NCBI GenBank assembly: GCA_937899835.1
Contig: CALCCE010000048.1
Location: 1-34,777, forward strand
Source: an uncultured Flavobacteriales bacterium
GTDB lineage: Bacteria; Bacteroidota; Bacteroidia; Flavobacteriales_G; Salibacteraceae
Direction of reading: 5' to 3'
DNA length: 34,777 nucleotides
Part shown: piece by piece, positions 17,879-26,862 of the stretch
Numbering within the stretch: position 1 is the first letter of the stretch
Layout: every line of letters begins with the position of its first letter
The notes under the pieces: model-generated
Told to the model about the DNA's origin: nothing
What the model saw: the letters and a program-made list of their open reading frames with translations, nothing else
The model's database searches: none
Made by a program: the position numbers and the translations under genes

Positions 17879-18631
17879 ATGGAAGTTCTTAACAATTTCT
17901 CTCAAATCGTATTTGATACTCCGGTTGATCAAATCATCAAGCAAATTCGGGATTTGATTTCATCGGGTCAGTTGAAACCTGGAGACCGTTTACCTTCCGA
18001 AAGGCAGTTGTCCGAACGCCTCAACGTGGGCCGGACCCACCTGCGGGATGCCATTCGCAAACTGGAGTTTTACGGGATTTTGAAGACTGTTCCTCAAAGT
18101 GGAACGTATGTGGCAGGCTTGGGCATTCCTGCGTTGCAAGGTTTGATCACCGACATGCTGGCCTTGCAAGGCAACGATTTTAAATCGTTGGTCGAAACAC
18201 GGGTGATTCTGGAAATGAACACCGCCCGGTTGGCTGCCGAACATCGTACCGCTAAAGACCTGAAGGAAATGGAGCAGGCGCTCCACCAACATCGGTTGAA
18301 AGTGCAGAAAAACCAGGATGCAGTGGACGAGGATTTTCTTTTTCACCTCAAAATTGCCGATTCGAGCAAGAACTCGGTGTTGAAGTCGCTCATGCTCATC
18401 ATTGCACCCGACATCATGCAGTATTTTAAGAAGCATGATGTCTGTGGAGCAGGAAGGTCTGATGTGGCGGTGGATCAACACGAACAGTTGCTGCAACACA
18501 TTGTAGAAAAAAATCCAGACAAAGCGGTAGCATCTTTGTTGGCACACCTCGATGGAATTAGCGAATACGTAAAGCACCTCAAAGAAGACGTTTACCTAAG
18601 TGATCGCGGATTCTTATCCAACAGGCCCTAA
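17879..18631 (+). CDS. FadR/GntR-family transcriptional regulator 2
   Basis: A 250-residue paralogue of the regulator at 13870-14592. The winged helix (PVDQIIKQIRDLISS... then RLPSERQLSERLNVGRTHLRDAIRKLEFYG, about 38-66) is followed by an FCD domain (ETRVILEMNTARLAA, DEDFLFHLKIADSSKNSVLKSLMLIIAPDIMQY). The C-terminus carries a short extra tail. Similarity to regulator 1 runs over nearly the whole length (PQSGT.V.GLG..AL.GLIT..L.L...DF.SLVETR), so both should sense related ligands, but the recognition helix differs (GRTHLRDA versus SRGYVREA). It starts four bases after the T9SS protein and lies 269 bases ahead of susC. Whether it opposes, backs up or forms mixed dimers with regulator 1 cannot be read from the sequence. 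Confidence 0.9.
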   Translation: MEVLNNFSQIVFDTPVDQIIKQIRDLISSGQLKPGDRLPSERQLSERLNVGRTHLRDAIRKLEFYGILKTVPQSGTYVAGLGIPALQGLITDMLALQGNDFKSLVETRVILEMNTARLAAEHRTAKDLKEMEQALHQHRLKVQKNQDAVDEDFLFHLKIADSSKNSVLKSLMLIIAPDIMQYFKKHDVCGAGRSDVAVDQHEQLLQHIVEKNPDKAVASLLAHLDGISEYVKHLKEDVYLSDRGFLSNRP

Positions 18632-18900
18632 TTTCAAATGAGTGCACTACTTGGTCGATGGCTTGTTCATCAAGGGTTTGGATAGCCTTGTAGGCAACTA
18701 TGTTGTTCTCCAAAAGCATTGGTTCCTTCCATTTAAAATCACCTTAAAAAACCGCTTGTTTTTAGCGGGATTGGCGCTTAAAAAGCGTCATCCACAAGCG
18801 ATTTAAACGAAGCAGTTTGTTACTGCATACTTGGCGGATATTGTCTCAGCTGTTCCGTTTTTGACCAGTTAAGGCCGTTTTTTTCATTCTATAGTTTACC
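18632..18900. promoter_or_regulatory. susC leader region with two small hairpins
   Basis: A 269-base gap before susC. It has two adjacent stem-loops, CCGCT(18752-18756)/AGCGG(18764-18768) and CGCTT(18775-18779)/AAGCG(18783-18787). Half-operator-like strings TTGGTCGA (18651-18658) and TTGACCAGTT (18861-18870) share text with the FadR-type sites upstream, but neither has a good second half. The hairpins could end the regulator transcript or structure the susC leader; no clean T-run follows. Confidence 0.4.
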
Positions 18901-21900
18901 ATGATGAATCGAAAAGAGTTGATACAATCACGATTAGTTTCATGCTTTTATATGGCAGTACTGATGCTGCTCACCTGTCACGTTCAGGCGCAGGAGCCAA
19001 CACCTGCGCAAGCGAAGAATATCACCATTTCAGGGGTGGTGAAAGGAGATGACGGTGTCACGATTCCCGGAATCAATATTGTGGTACAGGGTACTTCTAT
19101 TGGTACTTCTACCGATATGGATGGTAAGTATTCCCTATCTGTCCCCCCAAACGCTACATTGGAGATATCAGGAATTGGTTTCAAAACCCAGTTGGTGGTG
19201 GTTGAAAACCGTACTAAAATCGACATCACCCTAAGCGAAGACGTTGAAACGCTTGAAGAGCACGTGGTGGTGGGTTACGGCACGGTAAAAAAATCGCATT
19301 TCACCGGAGCCGTTTCCAAAGTACAGGCTGAAAACCTGGATCAAATGCCCCACTCGCGGGTAGATGATGCTTTGGTAGGCCAAATGTCGGGGGTAACGGT
19401 ACAACAAACCAACCCTGCAGCGGGGGAAGCACCAGTGATGCGGGTACGTGGACAAGGGTCTATTTCTTTTGATTCCAATCCTTTGATTGTGTTGGACGGA
19501 ATTGTGGTCGGAAATGACGGTGATTTCCTTTCCAGTTTGGACATGAACGATGTGGAATCGATAGAAGTGTTAAAAGACGCTTCTTCTGGTGCCATTTACG
19601 GTTCACGCGGGGCCAATGGTATCATCATGATCACCACTAAGAAAGGGGTAGAAGGTCCCACCAAATTTTCTTATCACGGCTACCTGGGCTATAAGGATGT
19701 TCCTAAAAACGATTATTTATCGAGCCCCGACGAGTGGAGCAATTTTGTGCGGGAAAACAACGGTGGAGAGCTCACCGACCGTTTGAATTACATCAACCAA
19801 TTGGGGACTTACACGGATTGGGAAGATGTGATGTTTGATGGCGGCTTCATTACCAGCCATTCGCTATCGGCTAAGGGAGGTACAAAGAATACAAAATTTA
19901 CTACTTCGTTTGGCTATCAGCGCGATGAAGGCGTGTTGTTGACCGACAACTTTGAAAAGATCAACTTCCGGGTGAACATGAATACCAAGTTGCGCAACCG
20001 GGTAACCTTGGGCCTCAACCTCAACCCTTCCCACACGAACCAACGGCGTTTTCCGATCGGGGTGCACGATGCCATTCGACAAAACCCTTGGTTGCCCCTT
20101 TATTTGGATGAAACCAACATTCAATACGTCAACCGCTTTCGCGAGAACGGGCGGTGGGCTGATGCACAAATTGGGGACTATGCCATGGAGCGGATGTTCG
20201 ACGATTACGACCTGTTGTTGGGGCAACCCGATCCTAACCTTTCTGGTGTCGATATCTCTTCTACTTCCAATCAAAATGCTTTGGCTAAAGTGTTGGAGCG
20301 CGACCGCAGAAAACGGCAAACCAAGGTATATGCCAATACCTACCTCAAGTTTGACATCATGGATGGGCTGTATTTCAAGCAAACTTTCGGAGGGGATTTT
20401 CGCTACACCAGCAACACCCGTTGGGCGGGGGTAGAGGCCTCCCGAAACGGAATTGGCGACACCGAGTCTACCCTCAGCACGCAAATTCGCTGGCATACCG
20501 TGAATGAAAGTATCCTCAACTACAAGAAAAAATTTGGTGATCATAGCCTCAATGCGATTGGTGTTTTTGCCTACGAGTGGTGGTCGAGAGAGCAAACGGG
20601 TTTGGAGGCTGCTGGTTTTGATAATGATTTGATCCAAACCATACCGCAAGCCAACCTGGTGAACGGTTTCAGAGAAGAATACCGTGAAAATTTGATTTCC
20701 TATGTTGCCAGAGCCACTTACGACTACAAAGAGCGCTATTTGCTGTCGGCAAGCATTCGCCGGGATGGTAGTTCTAAATTTGGTTTGGATTCTAAATACG
20801 GGTGGTTTCCAGCGGTTTCTGGCGGTTGGATTGTCAACAAAGAAAACTTCTTTCCCGAAAACAACATTCTGACCCGATTAAAGGTACGGGCAAGTTATGG
20901 CGTTACGGGCAACAACTCGGGCATTAATGAGTACGAACATTACGGCTTGCTCGTGCCGGTAGGAACTGGTTTTGGCCAAAACGGATACAACCCGTTTAAC
21001 GTTGCTTCTCCCAACCTTGGGTGGGAGAGCCTTACCGAGTTCAATCCTGGTTTGGATATGGCGTTCTTGGGCGGACGCGTCAACCTGTTTTTCGACTACT
21101 ATGTAAGAAACAGTGTAGACCTCTTGTTGGATGTTCCCATTCCCTCGGTAGTAGGATTTGATGAGGCCCTTGAAAACCGCGGTAAAGTGCGCAATGAAGG
21201 GGTGGAGTTTGAATTGTCGACCAAAAACTACATTACCAAAGATTTCTCCTGGACGTCTACAGCCACTGCCACCCACAACAAGAATACCTTGGTGGATTTT
21301 GCCGGGGCTGACGGGTTAATCAGCATCGTTGATGACAAACGCCCGGCGGAATGGATCGCCAAAGAAGGACAGCCGATTTCTTCTTTTTATGGGTACGTTG
21401 TGGATAAGGAAATTCCACTGGAATACATCAACAATCCTTACTATCCCATCAATGCCCAATCGCAAGATATCTACGTGCGCGACTTGAATGGCGATGGGGT
21501 GATTGATCCCGATGACCGTACTATTTTGGGCGATCCCTATCCGGATTTGGTGTGGAGCGTCACCAACAATTTTAAGTACCGCAACTTTGATGCTTCTTTC
21601 ATGGTGCAAGGCTCTCACGGGGCTGAGGTGCGCAACATTTCTTCGCAATACATCAAAAACGAATTTTCCAGCAATCAGGACTACACCACTGAGTTTGCTG
21701 ATGCCAATCTGGTAACGGAGCGGATTTTTACCAACGACGATATTCAGGACGCTTCTTATGTAGCGCTTCGCAACATCAATGTAGGGTATTCCTTCTCTAA
21801 AAAAGCCATGCAAAAGGCTGGTATCCAGCGGTTGCGGCTTTACGTATCGGCTACCAACCTGATTTACGTTTGGTCAGACGATTATGAAGGCTACAATCCT

Positions 21901-22005
21901 GAAGGAATTGATCAAGGTTTGCGCAACCCGCTGACCTACGGTTATCAACGTGGACCCGCTCCCATCTACCGCGCTTACACATTTGGTTTGAACCTCGATT
22001 TTTAA
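18901..22005 (+). CDS. susC: SusC/RagA-family TonB-dependent outer-membrane transporter
   Basis: A 1034-residue TonB-linked beta-barrel that imports oligosaccharides with the SusD lipoprotein as lid; alginate oligomers are the expected cargo here. Order: signal peptide (to about residue 30, CHVQAQ), a carboxypeptidase-D regulatory-like domain (ISGVVKGDDG...GKYSLSVPPNATLEISGIGF, about 42-115), the EEHVVVGYGTVKK box, the plug with IVLDGIVV and SIEVLKDASSGAIYGSRGANGIIMITTKKG, then the barrel ending in YTFGLNLDF with a terminal Phe. Length is normal. The start may be 18901 or the next codon (ATGATG). susD follows after 10 bases. The operon probably includes the PKD protein and the three PL7 genes. 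Confidence 0.95.
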   Translation: MMNRKELIQSRLVSCFYMAVLMLLTCHVQAQEPTPAQAKNITISGVVKGDDGVTIPGINIVVQGTSIGTSTDMDGKYSLSVPPNATLEISGIGFKTQLVVVENRTKIDITLSEDVETLEEHVVVGYGTVKKSHFTGAVSKVQAENLDQMPHSRVDDALVGQMSGVTVQQTNPAAGEAPVMRVRGQGSISFDSNPLIVLDGIVVGNDGDFLSSLDMNDVESIEVLKDASSGAIYGSRGANGIIMITTKKGVEGPTKFSYHGYLGYKDVPKNDYLSSPDEWSNFVRENNGGELTDRLNYINQLGTYTDWEDVMFDGGFITSHSLSAKGGTKNTKFTTSFGYQRDEGVLLTDNFEKINFRVNMNTKLRNRVTLGLNLNPSHTNQRRFPIGVHDAIRQNPWLPLYLDETNIQYVNRFRENGRWADAQIGDYAMERMFDDYDLLLGQPDPNLSGVDISSTSNQNALAKVLERDRRKRQTKVYANTYLKFDIMDGLYFKQTFGGDFRYTSNTRWAGVEASRNGIGDTESTLSTQIRWHTVNESILNYKKKFGDHSLNAIGVFAYEWWSREQTGLEAAGFDNDLIQTIPQANLVNGFREEYRENLISYVARATYDYKERYLLSASIRRDGSSKFGLDSKYGWFPAVSGGWIVNKENFFPENNILTRLKVRASYGVTGNNSGINEYEHYGLLVPVGTGFGQNGYNPFNVASPNLGWESLTEFNPGLDMAFLGGRVNLFFDYYVRNSVDLLLDVPIPSVVGFDEALENRGKVRNEGVEFELSTKNYITKDFSWTSTATATHNKNTLVDFAGADGLISIVDDKRPAEWIAKEGQPISSFYGYVVDKEIPLEYINNPYYPINAQSQDIYVRDLNGDGVIDPDDRTILGDPYPDLVWSVTNNFKYRNFDASFMVQGSHGAEVRNISSQYIKNEFSSNQDYTTEFADANLVTERIFTNDDIQDASYVALRNINVGYSFSKKAMQKAGIQRLRLYVSATNLIYVWSDDYEGYNPEGIDQGLRNPLTYGYQRGPAPIYRAYTFGLNLDF

Positions 22006-22015
22006 TACGAACATC

Positions 22016-23377
22016 ATGAAGTACTCTATTTTTTTCCTGGCGTTTGTCATTGTATTGGGGGCTTGCAGCAAAGACCCCTTGAATCAGGAACCCATTTCAC
22101 AAATCAGTGAAACACAGTTCTACAACTCGACTGAAGAATTGGAATGGGCTACCATTGCTATCTATGATGGTTTGCAAGATGTGCCCTTGCGTGAGTTTGC
22201 CATCACAGAGATGCGTTCGGACAATGCTCGTTCCAACTCGGGAGAGGGCGATTGGGGGCAGTTCGATAGTTGGACGGTACGTCCGACCAACCAGCAGGTG
22301 GGCACCTATTGGACGGTGAACTACAATGTGATCTTTAGGGCCAACCGGGTGCTGGAAAACCTGGATGCCGTTGATGTGCCTTCCTTGAAACTGCAATTTG
22401 AAGGCGAAGCGAAATTTTGCCGGGCTTTGTCCCATTTCAATTTGGTGAGGGCTTATGGGGATATTCCTATTCTGGACCGGGAAATTGAACGAGACGAATC
22501 GGAATTCTTTGAACGCGACCCGGTTGCGGAAGTGATGGCGTTCATTACCCAAGACCTGGAAGAGGCAGCGATGCTGTTGCCTGCAAAAGGAGCCTTGGTA
22601 TTTGGTAGGGCTACTTCCGAAGCTGCCAATGCCTTGCTGGCAAAGGTGTACCTCAACACCGGTAACTACAGCGGAGCCGAATCCATTTTGGCGTCTTTGA
22701 TTGCCAATCCAAACTATGCGCTGGAAGAAAACTATCGGGATGTGTTTTACAGTGAGGGCAACGATGAAATCATTTTTGCCATTCCTTACATCAACGACGA
22801 TGGTAACGAAAGCCAGGATTTCTCTTTTGAGATGACGGCTGGTGGAGTTCGCAGTGGCTTGAATTACTTGACGGATGATTTTATCGCCAACCTCATTCCC
22901 AACGATGCGGAGCGTTTACCGGTGCTTCAAAACTCTGACAACCTGGAAGAGAACGGAAAATTCATGACCACCAGTTCAGATGTACGCTTGTGTGGCAACG
23001 ATTGGATTGTCTTGCGGTTGGCCGATGTTTATTTGCTCCACATAGAGGCCATTATGGCCGGCCAATTGGCGACCCAAAACCTGGATGCCATTGCTTCCTT
23101 CAACGCCATTCGTGGCCGGGTAGGATTAGATTCTGTAGCCATGGACGGTACCGGAGAAATTACCTTAGATATGCTGTTGAACGAAAGGCGGTACGAGTTG
23201 GCTTTTGAAAACCACCGGCTCTACGATTTGATCCGCACGGGACAGGCACAAACGGTGCTCACCAATTTTGGCAACAACGAAGGCTATCTTTTCTCCTCTA
23301 CCGATTTGCTTTTGCCTATCCCACAAGGTGAAATCAATGTAAGTGGCGGATTGTTAAGCCAAAACCCAGGGTATTGA
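22016..23377 (+). CDS. susD: SusD/RagB-family nutrient-binding outer-membrane lipoprotein
   Basis: A 453-residue surface lipoprotein that pairs with SusC and binds the glycan. The signal peptide ends at LGAC with lipidated Cys17, followed by SKDPLNQEP, whose Lys-Asp right after the Cys resembles Bacteroidota surface lipoprotein export signals. The N-terminal ISETQFYNSTEELEWATIAIYDGL, the middle GEAKFCRALSHFNLVRAYGDIPIL, and the C-terminal NERRYELAFENHRLYDLIRTGQA with LPIPQGEINVSGGLLSQNPGY are standard for the family. On the small side but complete. Specificity for alginate comes from context, not from the sequence. Confidence 0.95.
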   Translation: MKYSIFFLAFVIVLGACSKDPLNQEPISQISETQFYNSTEELEWATIAIYDGLQDVPLREFAITEMRSDNARSNSGEGDWGQFDSWTVRPTNQQVGTYWTVNYNVIFRANRVLENLDAVDVPSLKLQFEGEAKFCRALSHFNLVRAYGDIPILDREIERDESEFFERDPVAEVMAFITQDLEEAAMLLPAKGALVFGRATSEAANALLAKVYLNTGNYSGAESILASLIANPNYALEENYRDVFYSEGNDEIIFAIPYINDDGNESQDFSFEMTAGGVRSGLNYLTDDFIANLIPNDAERLPVLQNSDNLEENGKFMTTSSDVRLCGNDWIVLRLADVYLLHIEAIMAGQLATQNLDAIASFNAIRGRVGLDSVAMDGTGEITLDMLLNERRYELAFENHRLYDLIRTGQAQTVLTNFGNNEGYLFSSTDLLLPIPQGEINVSGGLLSQNPGY

Positions 23378-23425
23378 TCCTGTACTACACTATTTAAAAC
23401 TGCTCATCTGAATACCAATAGCATT

Positions 23426-25081
23426 ATGAATCAATTGACTGTTAAGTATCCTTATCGTTTGGTTGTTGGTCTAATCGCCCTATTAGTTACCGTATGGGGA
23501 TGTCGGAAAGATTTACCCGAAGCAGGGTCTATTGAGGACCTTACTCCGCCAAGTGCTGCTTTTGATTTCGATCAGTTTTCACCAGACAATTACCTGGAGG
23601 TGACTTTTTCGAATCAATCTACCAGCTCTACCGACTACTTATGGGAGTTTGGCGATGGTGCTACTTCTACCGAAGCCGAGCCGGTACACGTGTATACAGC
23701 CGATGGAACTTATACCGTGAAATTGACCGCCAGCGATAAATTGGGGGTCAATAGCGTGAGTGAACAAACCTTTACCCTTACAGAGCCAGCCGCTTTCATT
23801 CCTCCCATTCTCGAAGCCAGCTTCGAAGACGGCCAGCTCGACGGTGGTAGTGGTGACGGAAGGGATTCCTGGCGGAATTCTGACTTGGGAGGCGTGATAC
23901 AAATCACCAGCGATCCGGTGAAATCGGGCGATCAGGCAGCTAAACTTACCGGCGATCCCAGCGATAAGCGCATTGGTTTTCAGCAATTGACGGTAACTGA
24001 AAACACGGTGTACGATGTGTCTTTCTTTTATACCATGGAAGACGATCAGCCCGGTTCATTGACTGTATCGATCTTAAGTGGTCCGGTGACGAGCCATGCC
24101 GAGGCGTTGGCAGCTACCATTGGATCGGTGACGGTAAACGATCAATCGGACCCGAAAAATTTCACACGTGGTACGGTGTCGTTCTTTTCGGGCGCCAGCA
24201 CTGAGGTGGCCGTCTACTTTTTCAACGATGGTTCAGTAGAAACCCGCTTGGATGACTTCTCTATCGATATTGGCCAAGGTACCATTCCTCCAACAGCGGC
24301 TTTTACCCATGCGAAAGATCCTGGAAATTATTTGCAAGTAGACTTTACCAATACTTCCATCAATGCCACCAGCTACGACTGGGATTTTGGCGATGGCAAT
24401 ACGTCTACTGATGCTTCTCCAACCCATACTTACGCCATGGATGGTAGCTACACCGTTACCTTAACCGCCAGTAACCCGGCAGGAGAAATGGATGTAGCCA
24501 TGTCTACCATCAATGTGAGCCCACCCAGCAATGTGATGATCACCAATCCAAGTTTTGACAACGAGCCGGTGCGGGATGACAACCGTGTTGATTGGCGTAA
24601 TCAAGATCTCGAGGCAGATGCGAATGTGGTATTTGGAGCTTCTTCCTATGTGCTTCAAACATCGAGCACGGCCCGTACTGGCGATTATGCAGGCAAACTA
24701 CCTACCATGGAAAACTCGTCGAGTCCCCGCCGGTGGTTGTACCAAGCGGTGACGGTAGACCCGAATACCGACTACAAAATCAAAGGCTGGATTCGAAACA
24801 AAGATGGGGGTGTAGGTTCCACGGTGACGTTTGCCATTTACGATGCTCCTTTTTCTACTGCATCCACCATTGGCGATCCTACGGCCATTCTTGCTTCCGA
24901 AGATTACGATGCTTCTACCGGACATGATACGGATACATGGACAGAGGCCAGCATCACCTTCAATTCGGGATCAAGTACCGAAATTGTATTGTTTATTACC
25001 AATGACTATACGCTAAACGGAGATCCAAGTACCGAAGAGTCGGAAACCTTTTTAGACGATTTTTCCATTGAAGAATTGTAA
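23426..25081 (+). CDS. Surface glycan-binding lipoprotein with two PKD/CBM-like modules
   Basis: A 551-residue lipoprotein (lipobox VTVWGC, Cys26, followed by RKD as in SusD). It is built from a doubled unit: PKD domain 1 (about 40-118; YLWEFGDGATSTEAEPVHVY), a carbohydrate-binding-like beta-sandwich (about 122-286; SFEDGQLDGGSGDGRDSWRN), PKD domain 2 (about 287-367; YDWDFGDGNTSTDASPTHTY), and a second beta-sandwich (about 370-551; NPSFDNEPVRDDNRVDWRNQD). Both sandwiches end alike (LDDFSIDIGQ and LDDFSIEEL). This is the position and style of SusE/SusF-like surface glycan-binding proteins, and PKD-containing proteins of this type are usual beside susCD in alginate loci. It should hold alginate at the cell surface. 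No lyase motif is seen. Confidence 0.85.
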   Translation: MNQLTVKYPYRLVVGLIALLVTVWGCRKDLPEAGSIEDLTPPSAAFDFDQFSPDNYLEVTFSNQSTSSTDYLWEFGDGATSTEAEPVHVYTADGTYTVKLTASDKLGVNSVSEQTFTLTEPAAFIPPILEASFEDGQLDGGSGDGRDSWRNSDLGGVIQITSDPVKSGDQAAKLTGDPSDKRIGFQQLTVTENTVYDVSFFYTMEDDQPGSLTVSILSGPVTSHAEALAATIGSVTVNDQSDPKNFTRGTVSFFSGASTEVAVYFFNDGSVETRLDDFSIDIGQGTIPPTAAFTHAKDPGNYLQVDFTNTSINATSYDWDFGDGNTSTDASPTHTYAMDGSYTVTLTASNPAGEMDVAMSTINVSPPSNVMITNPSFDNEPVRDDNRVDWRNQDLEADANVVFGASSYVLQTSSTARTGDYAGKLPTMENSSSPRRWLYQAVTVDPNTDYKIKGWIRNKDGGVGSTVTFAIYDAPFSTASTIGDPTAILASEDYDASTGHDTDTWTEASITFNSGSSTEIVLFITNDYTLNGDPSTEESETFLDDFSIEEL

Positions 25082-25096
25082 GCAGCAAAGACAGCA

Positions 25097-26059
25097 ATGA
25101 TTGAAAGAAGAACCAAGTCGCTTCCTGCGATCCAACAGCTCCTGCATGCAGGAGCTGTTGTGGGATTTGCCCTGTTGTGGTGGATGGGGGCAGGATGCAA
25201 CAAGTTGCCCGAACGCCCTGAACCTCCTTGTGATGTGATGGAAGTGGAGCAACCCACTACAGGCGATGATGATAATGATGATCCTGCCGGATTGGCCAAC
25301 ATCGATTTTAGCAACTGGAAAGTAACCTTGCCTGTGCCCCGGCCCGATGGTAGGCCCTTAGAAGTACAACCACCTGAAATTCTAAGTTACGCTACCAACG
25401 AAACCTTGAAGCCCTTCATGTACGATGACCCTTCGGATGCCTCTGTGGTATTTTATACTTATCCGGGTGTCTCCACCGCCAATTCTTCTTACTCCCGCAC
25501 GGAGTTGCGGGAACAAATGGTGCCGGGCAGCAACAACACCAACTGGACTTTTGCCCGTGGTGGAAGGATGCGGGGAACCCTGTCGGTTCCGGAGATGTCT
25601 AAAAAGGCAAACGGCGAATTCCACCGCACCATCATCATGCAAATTCACGGGCGTTTGACCGATGCACAGCGTGATCTGATAGGGGAAGATGACAACAATG
25701 CTCCGCCGGTGCTTAAAATCTATTGGCAAGACAATCGGGTATACGTACGCACCAAAGAGTTGAAAGACCTAAATGCTACTTACGAAGCAATGCTTGAAAC
25801 CGATGCCTGGACCGACGATGATGGCCGATACTTTTCGCGAGAGGTGGGTACTGAACCCTTCACTTTAGAGGTAGTAGCCAGCGCTGGCAAATTGACGGTG
25901 ACCCTGGATGATACTGAAACGTTTGTGTACGATGACATACACATGCAGAAATGGGGTGTTTTTGAAAATTACTTCAAAGCAGGAAATTACCTGGTTACCC
26001 AGGACGCTGGTGCCTACAGCCGCGTGAAATACTATGATTTAACGGTGAGCCATGATTAG
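25097..26059 (+). CDS. PL7 alginate lyase 1, lipoprotein
   Basis: A 320-residue family 7 endo-alginate lyase with a jelly-roll fold. All three signature regions are present: RTELREQ (134-140), QIH (182-184) and YFKAGNY (292-298). These supply the active-site Arg, Gln, His and Tyr. QIH rather than QVH is associated with guluronate-containing substrates. The N-terminus carries a signal with lipobox GAGC (Cys34) and a proline-rich linker, so the enzyme is likely anchored to the outer membrane; whether it faces outward is uncertain. It starts 15 bases after the PKD protein and overlaps PL7-2 by eight bases. A perfect 28-base palindrome lies within codons 13-22. Confidence 0.94.
   Translation: MIERRTKSLPAIQQLLHAGAVVGFALLWWMGAGCNKLPERPEPPCDVMEVEQPTTGDDDNDDPAGLANIDFSNWKVTLPVPRPDGRPLEVQPPEILSYATNETLKPFMYDDPSDASVVFYTYPGVSTANSSYSRTELREQMVPGSNNTNWTFARGGRMRGTLSVPEMSKKANGEFHRTIIMQIHGRLTDAQRDLIGEDDNNAPPVLKIYWQDNRVYVRTKELKDLNATYEAMLETDAWTDDDGRYFSREVGTEPFTLEVVASAGKLTVTLDDTETFVYDDIHMQKWGVFENYFKAGNYLVTQDAGAYSRVKYYDLTVSHD
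25133..25160. repeat. Perfect 28-bp palindrome in the 5' coding region of PL7-1
   Basis: Left arm CAACAGCTCCTGCA (25133-25146) is followed immediately by its exact reverse complement (25147-25160), with no spacer. It begins 37 bases after the start codon and encodes the QQLLHAGAVV part of the signal peptide. In RNA it could form a stem of up to about 12 base pairs with a minimal loop. No T-run follows, so it is not a standard terminator. Confidence 0.95.
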
Positions 26060-26861
26060 AACGATTGCATGCCTGTTGGCTTTTGCGGGTGTGTTGATGA
26101 CTGCCCAAGGGCAGGACATCGACCTGAGCCATTGGAAAATTACCATTCCGGAGGGCAAACCTTCCGAAGTGGAGCCTCCCGAGATTTTAGATTTTGAAAA
26201 CAACCCTACACTGCAGCCTTTTTTCTACCGCGACTCTACTGACAGTGCCTTGGTTTTTTATGCTTTTCCCGCCAACACAACTCGAAATACCAAGTATTCC
26301 CGTTCTGAGTTGCGGGAGCAGATGGAACCCGGAAGCAACAAGGTGAATTGGACCTTTGCGCAAGGTGGACGAATGCGGGGCACGTTGGCTGTGCCAGAAG
26401 TGACGCAAAACAATGTAGGTGACTACCACCGGGTCATCATCATGCAAATTCATGGAAGGCTCACCAATGAACAACGGGACCAAATTGGCGAAGACGATAA
26501 CAATGCTCCGCCTATCCTTAAAATTTATTGGGACGAAGGCAGAATTCGGGTAAAAACCAAAGTATTGAAGGACCCCAATGCTTCTGATGAGGAAATTTTG
26601 CACGAAAAAGCTTGGGGAGACGATAAGGGGAAAAATTTTAAAGAAATCGTGGGTACGGACAAGTTTACCTTGGAAGTGGTGGTGAGCAAAGGACGCATGA
26701 CAGTGACCTTGAACGACAACGAAACCTTTGTTTACGAGGGCATCGATATGGAGCGATGGGGTGTTTTTGAAAATTATTTCAAGGCTGGAAACTACTTTCA
26801 GTCCCGAGACGAGGGCTCTTTTGCCATCGTAAAGTATTATGAATTAGAGGTTAGTCATTGA
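26052..26861 (+). CDS. PL7 alginate lyase 2, secreted/periplasmic
   Basis: A 269-residue PL7 lyase consisting of a signal peptide (LLAFAGVLMTAQGQ, likely cleaved around residue 20) and the catalytic domain only. Signature residues are intact: RSELREQ (84-90), QIH (132-134), YFKAGNY (242-248). It closely resembles PL7-1 (shared stretches such as NWTFA.GGRMRGTL, IIMQIHGRLT, GEDDNNAPP.LKIYW, RWGVFENYFKAGNY) but has no lipobox, so it is soluble in the periplasm or released. Its ATG lies inside the end of PL7-1 (ATGATTAG overlap), a sign of coupled translation and tandem duplication. Confidence 0.94.
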   Translation: MIRTIACLLAFAGVLMTAQGQDIDLSHWKITIPEGKPSEVEPPEILDFENNPTLQPFFYRDSTDSALVFYAFPANTTRNTKYSRSELREQMEPGSNKVNWTFAQGGRMRGTLAVPEVTQNNVGDYHRVIIMQIHGRLTNEQRDQIGEDDNNAPPILKIYWDEGRIRVKTKVLKDPNASDEEILHEKAWGDDKGKNFKEIVGTDKFTLEVVVSKGRMTVTLNDNETFVYEGIDMERWGVFENYFKAGNYFQSRDEGSFAIVKYYELEVSH

Positions 26862-26862
26862 A

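Noticed and set aside
19864-20649. 261-codon minus-strand frame within susC
   Set aside because: Antisense to a canonical SusC; no domain seen.
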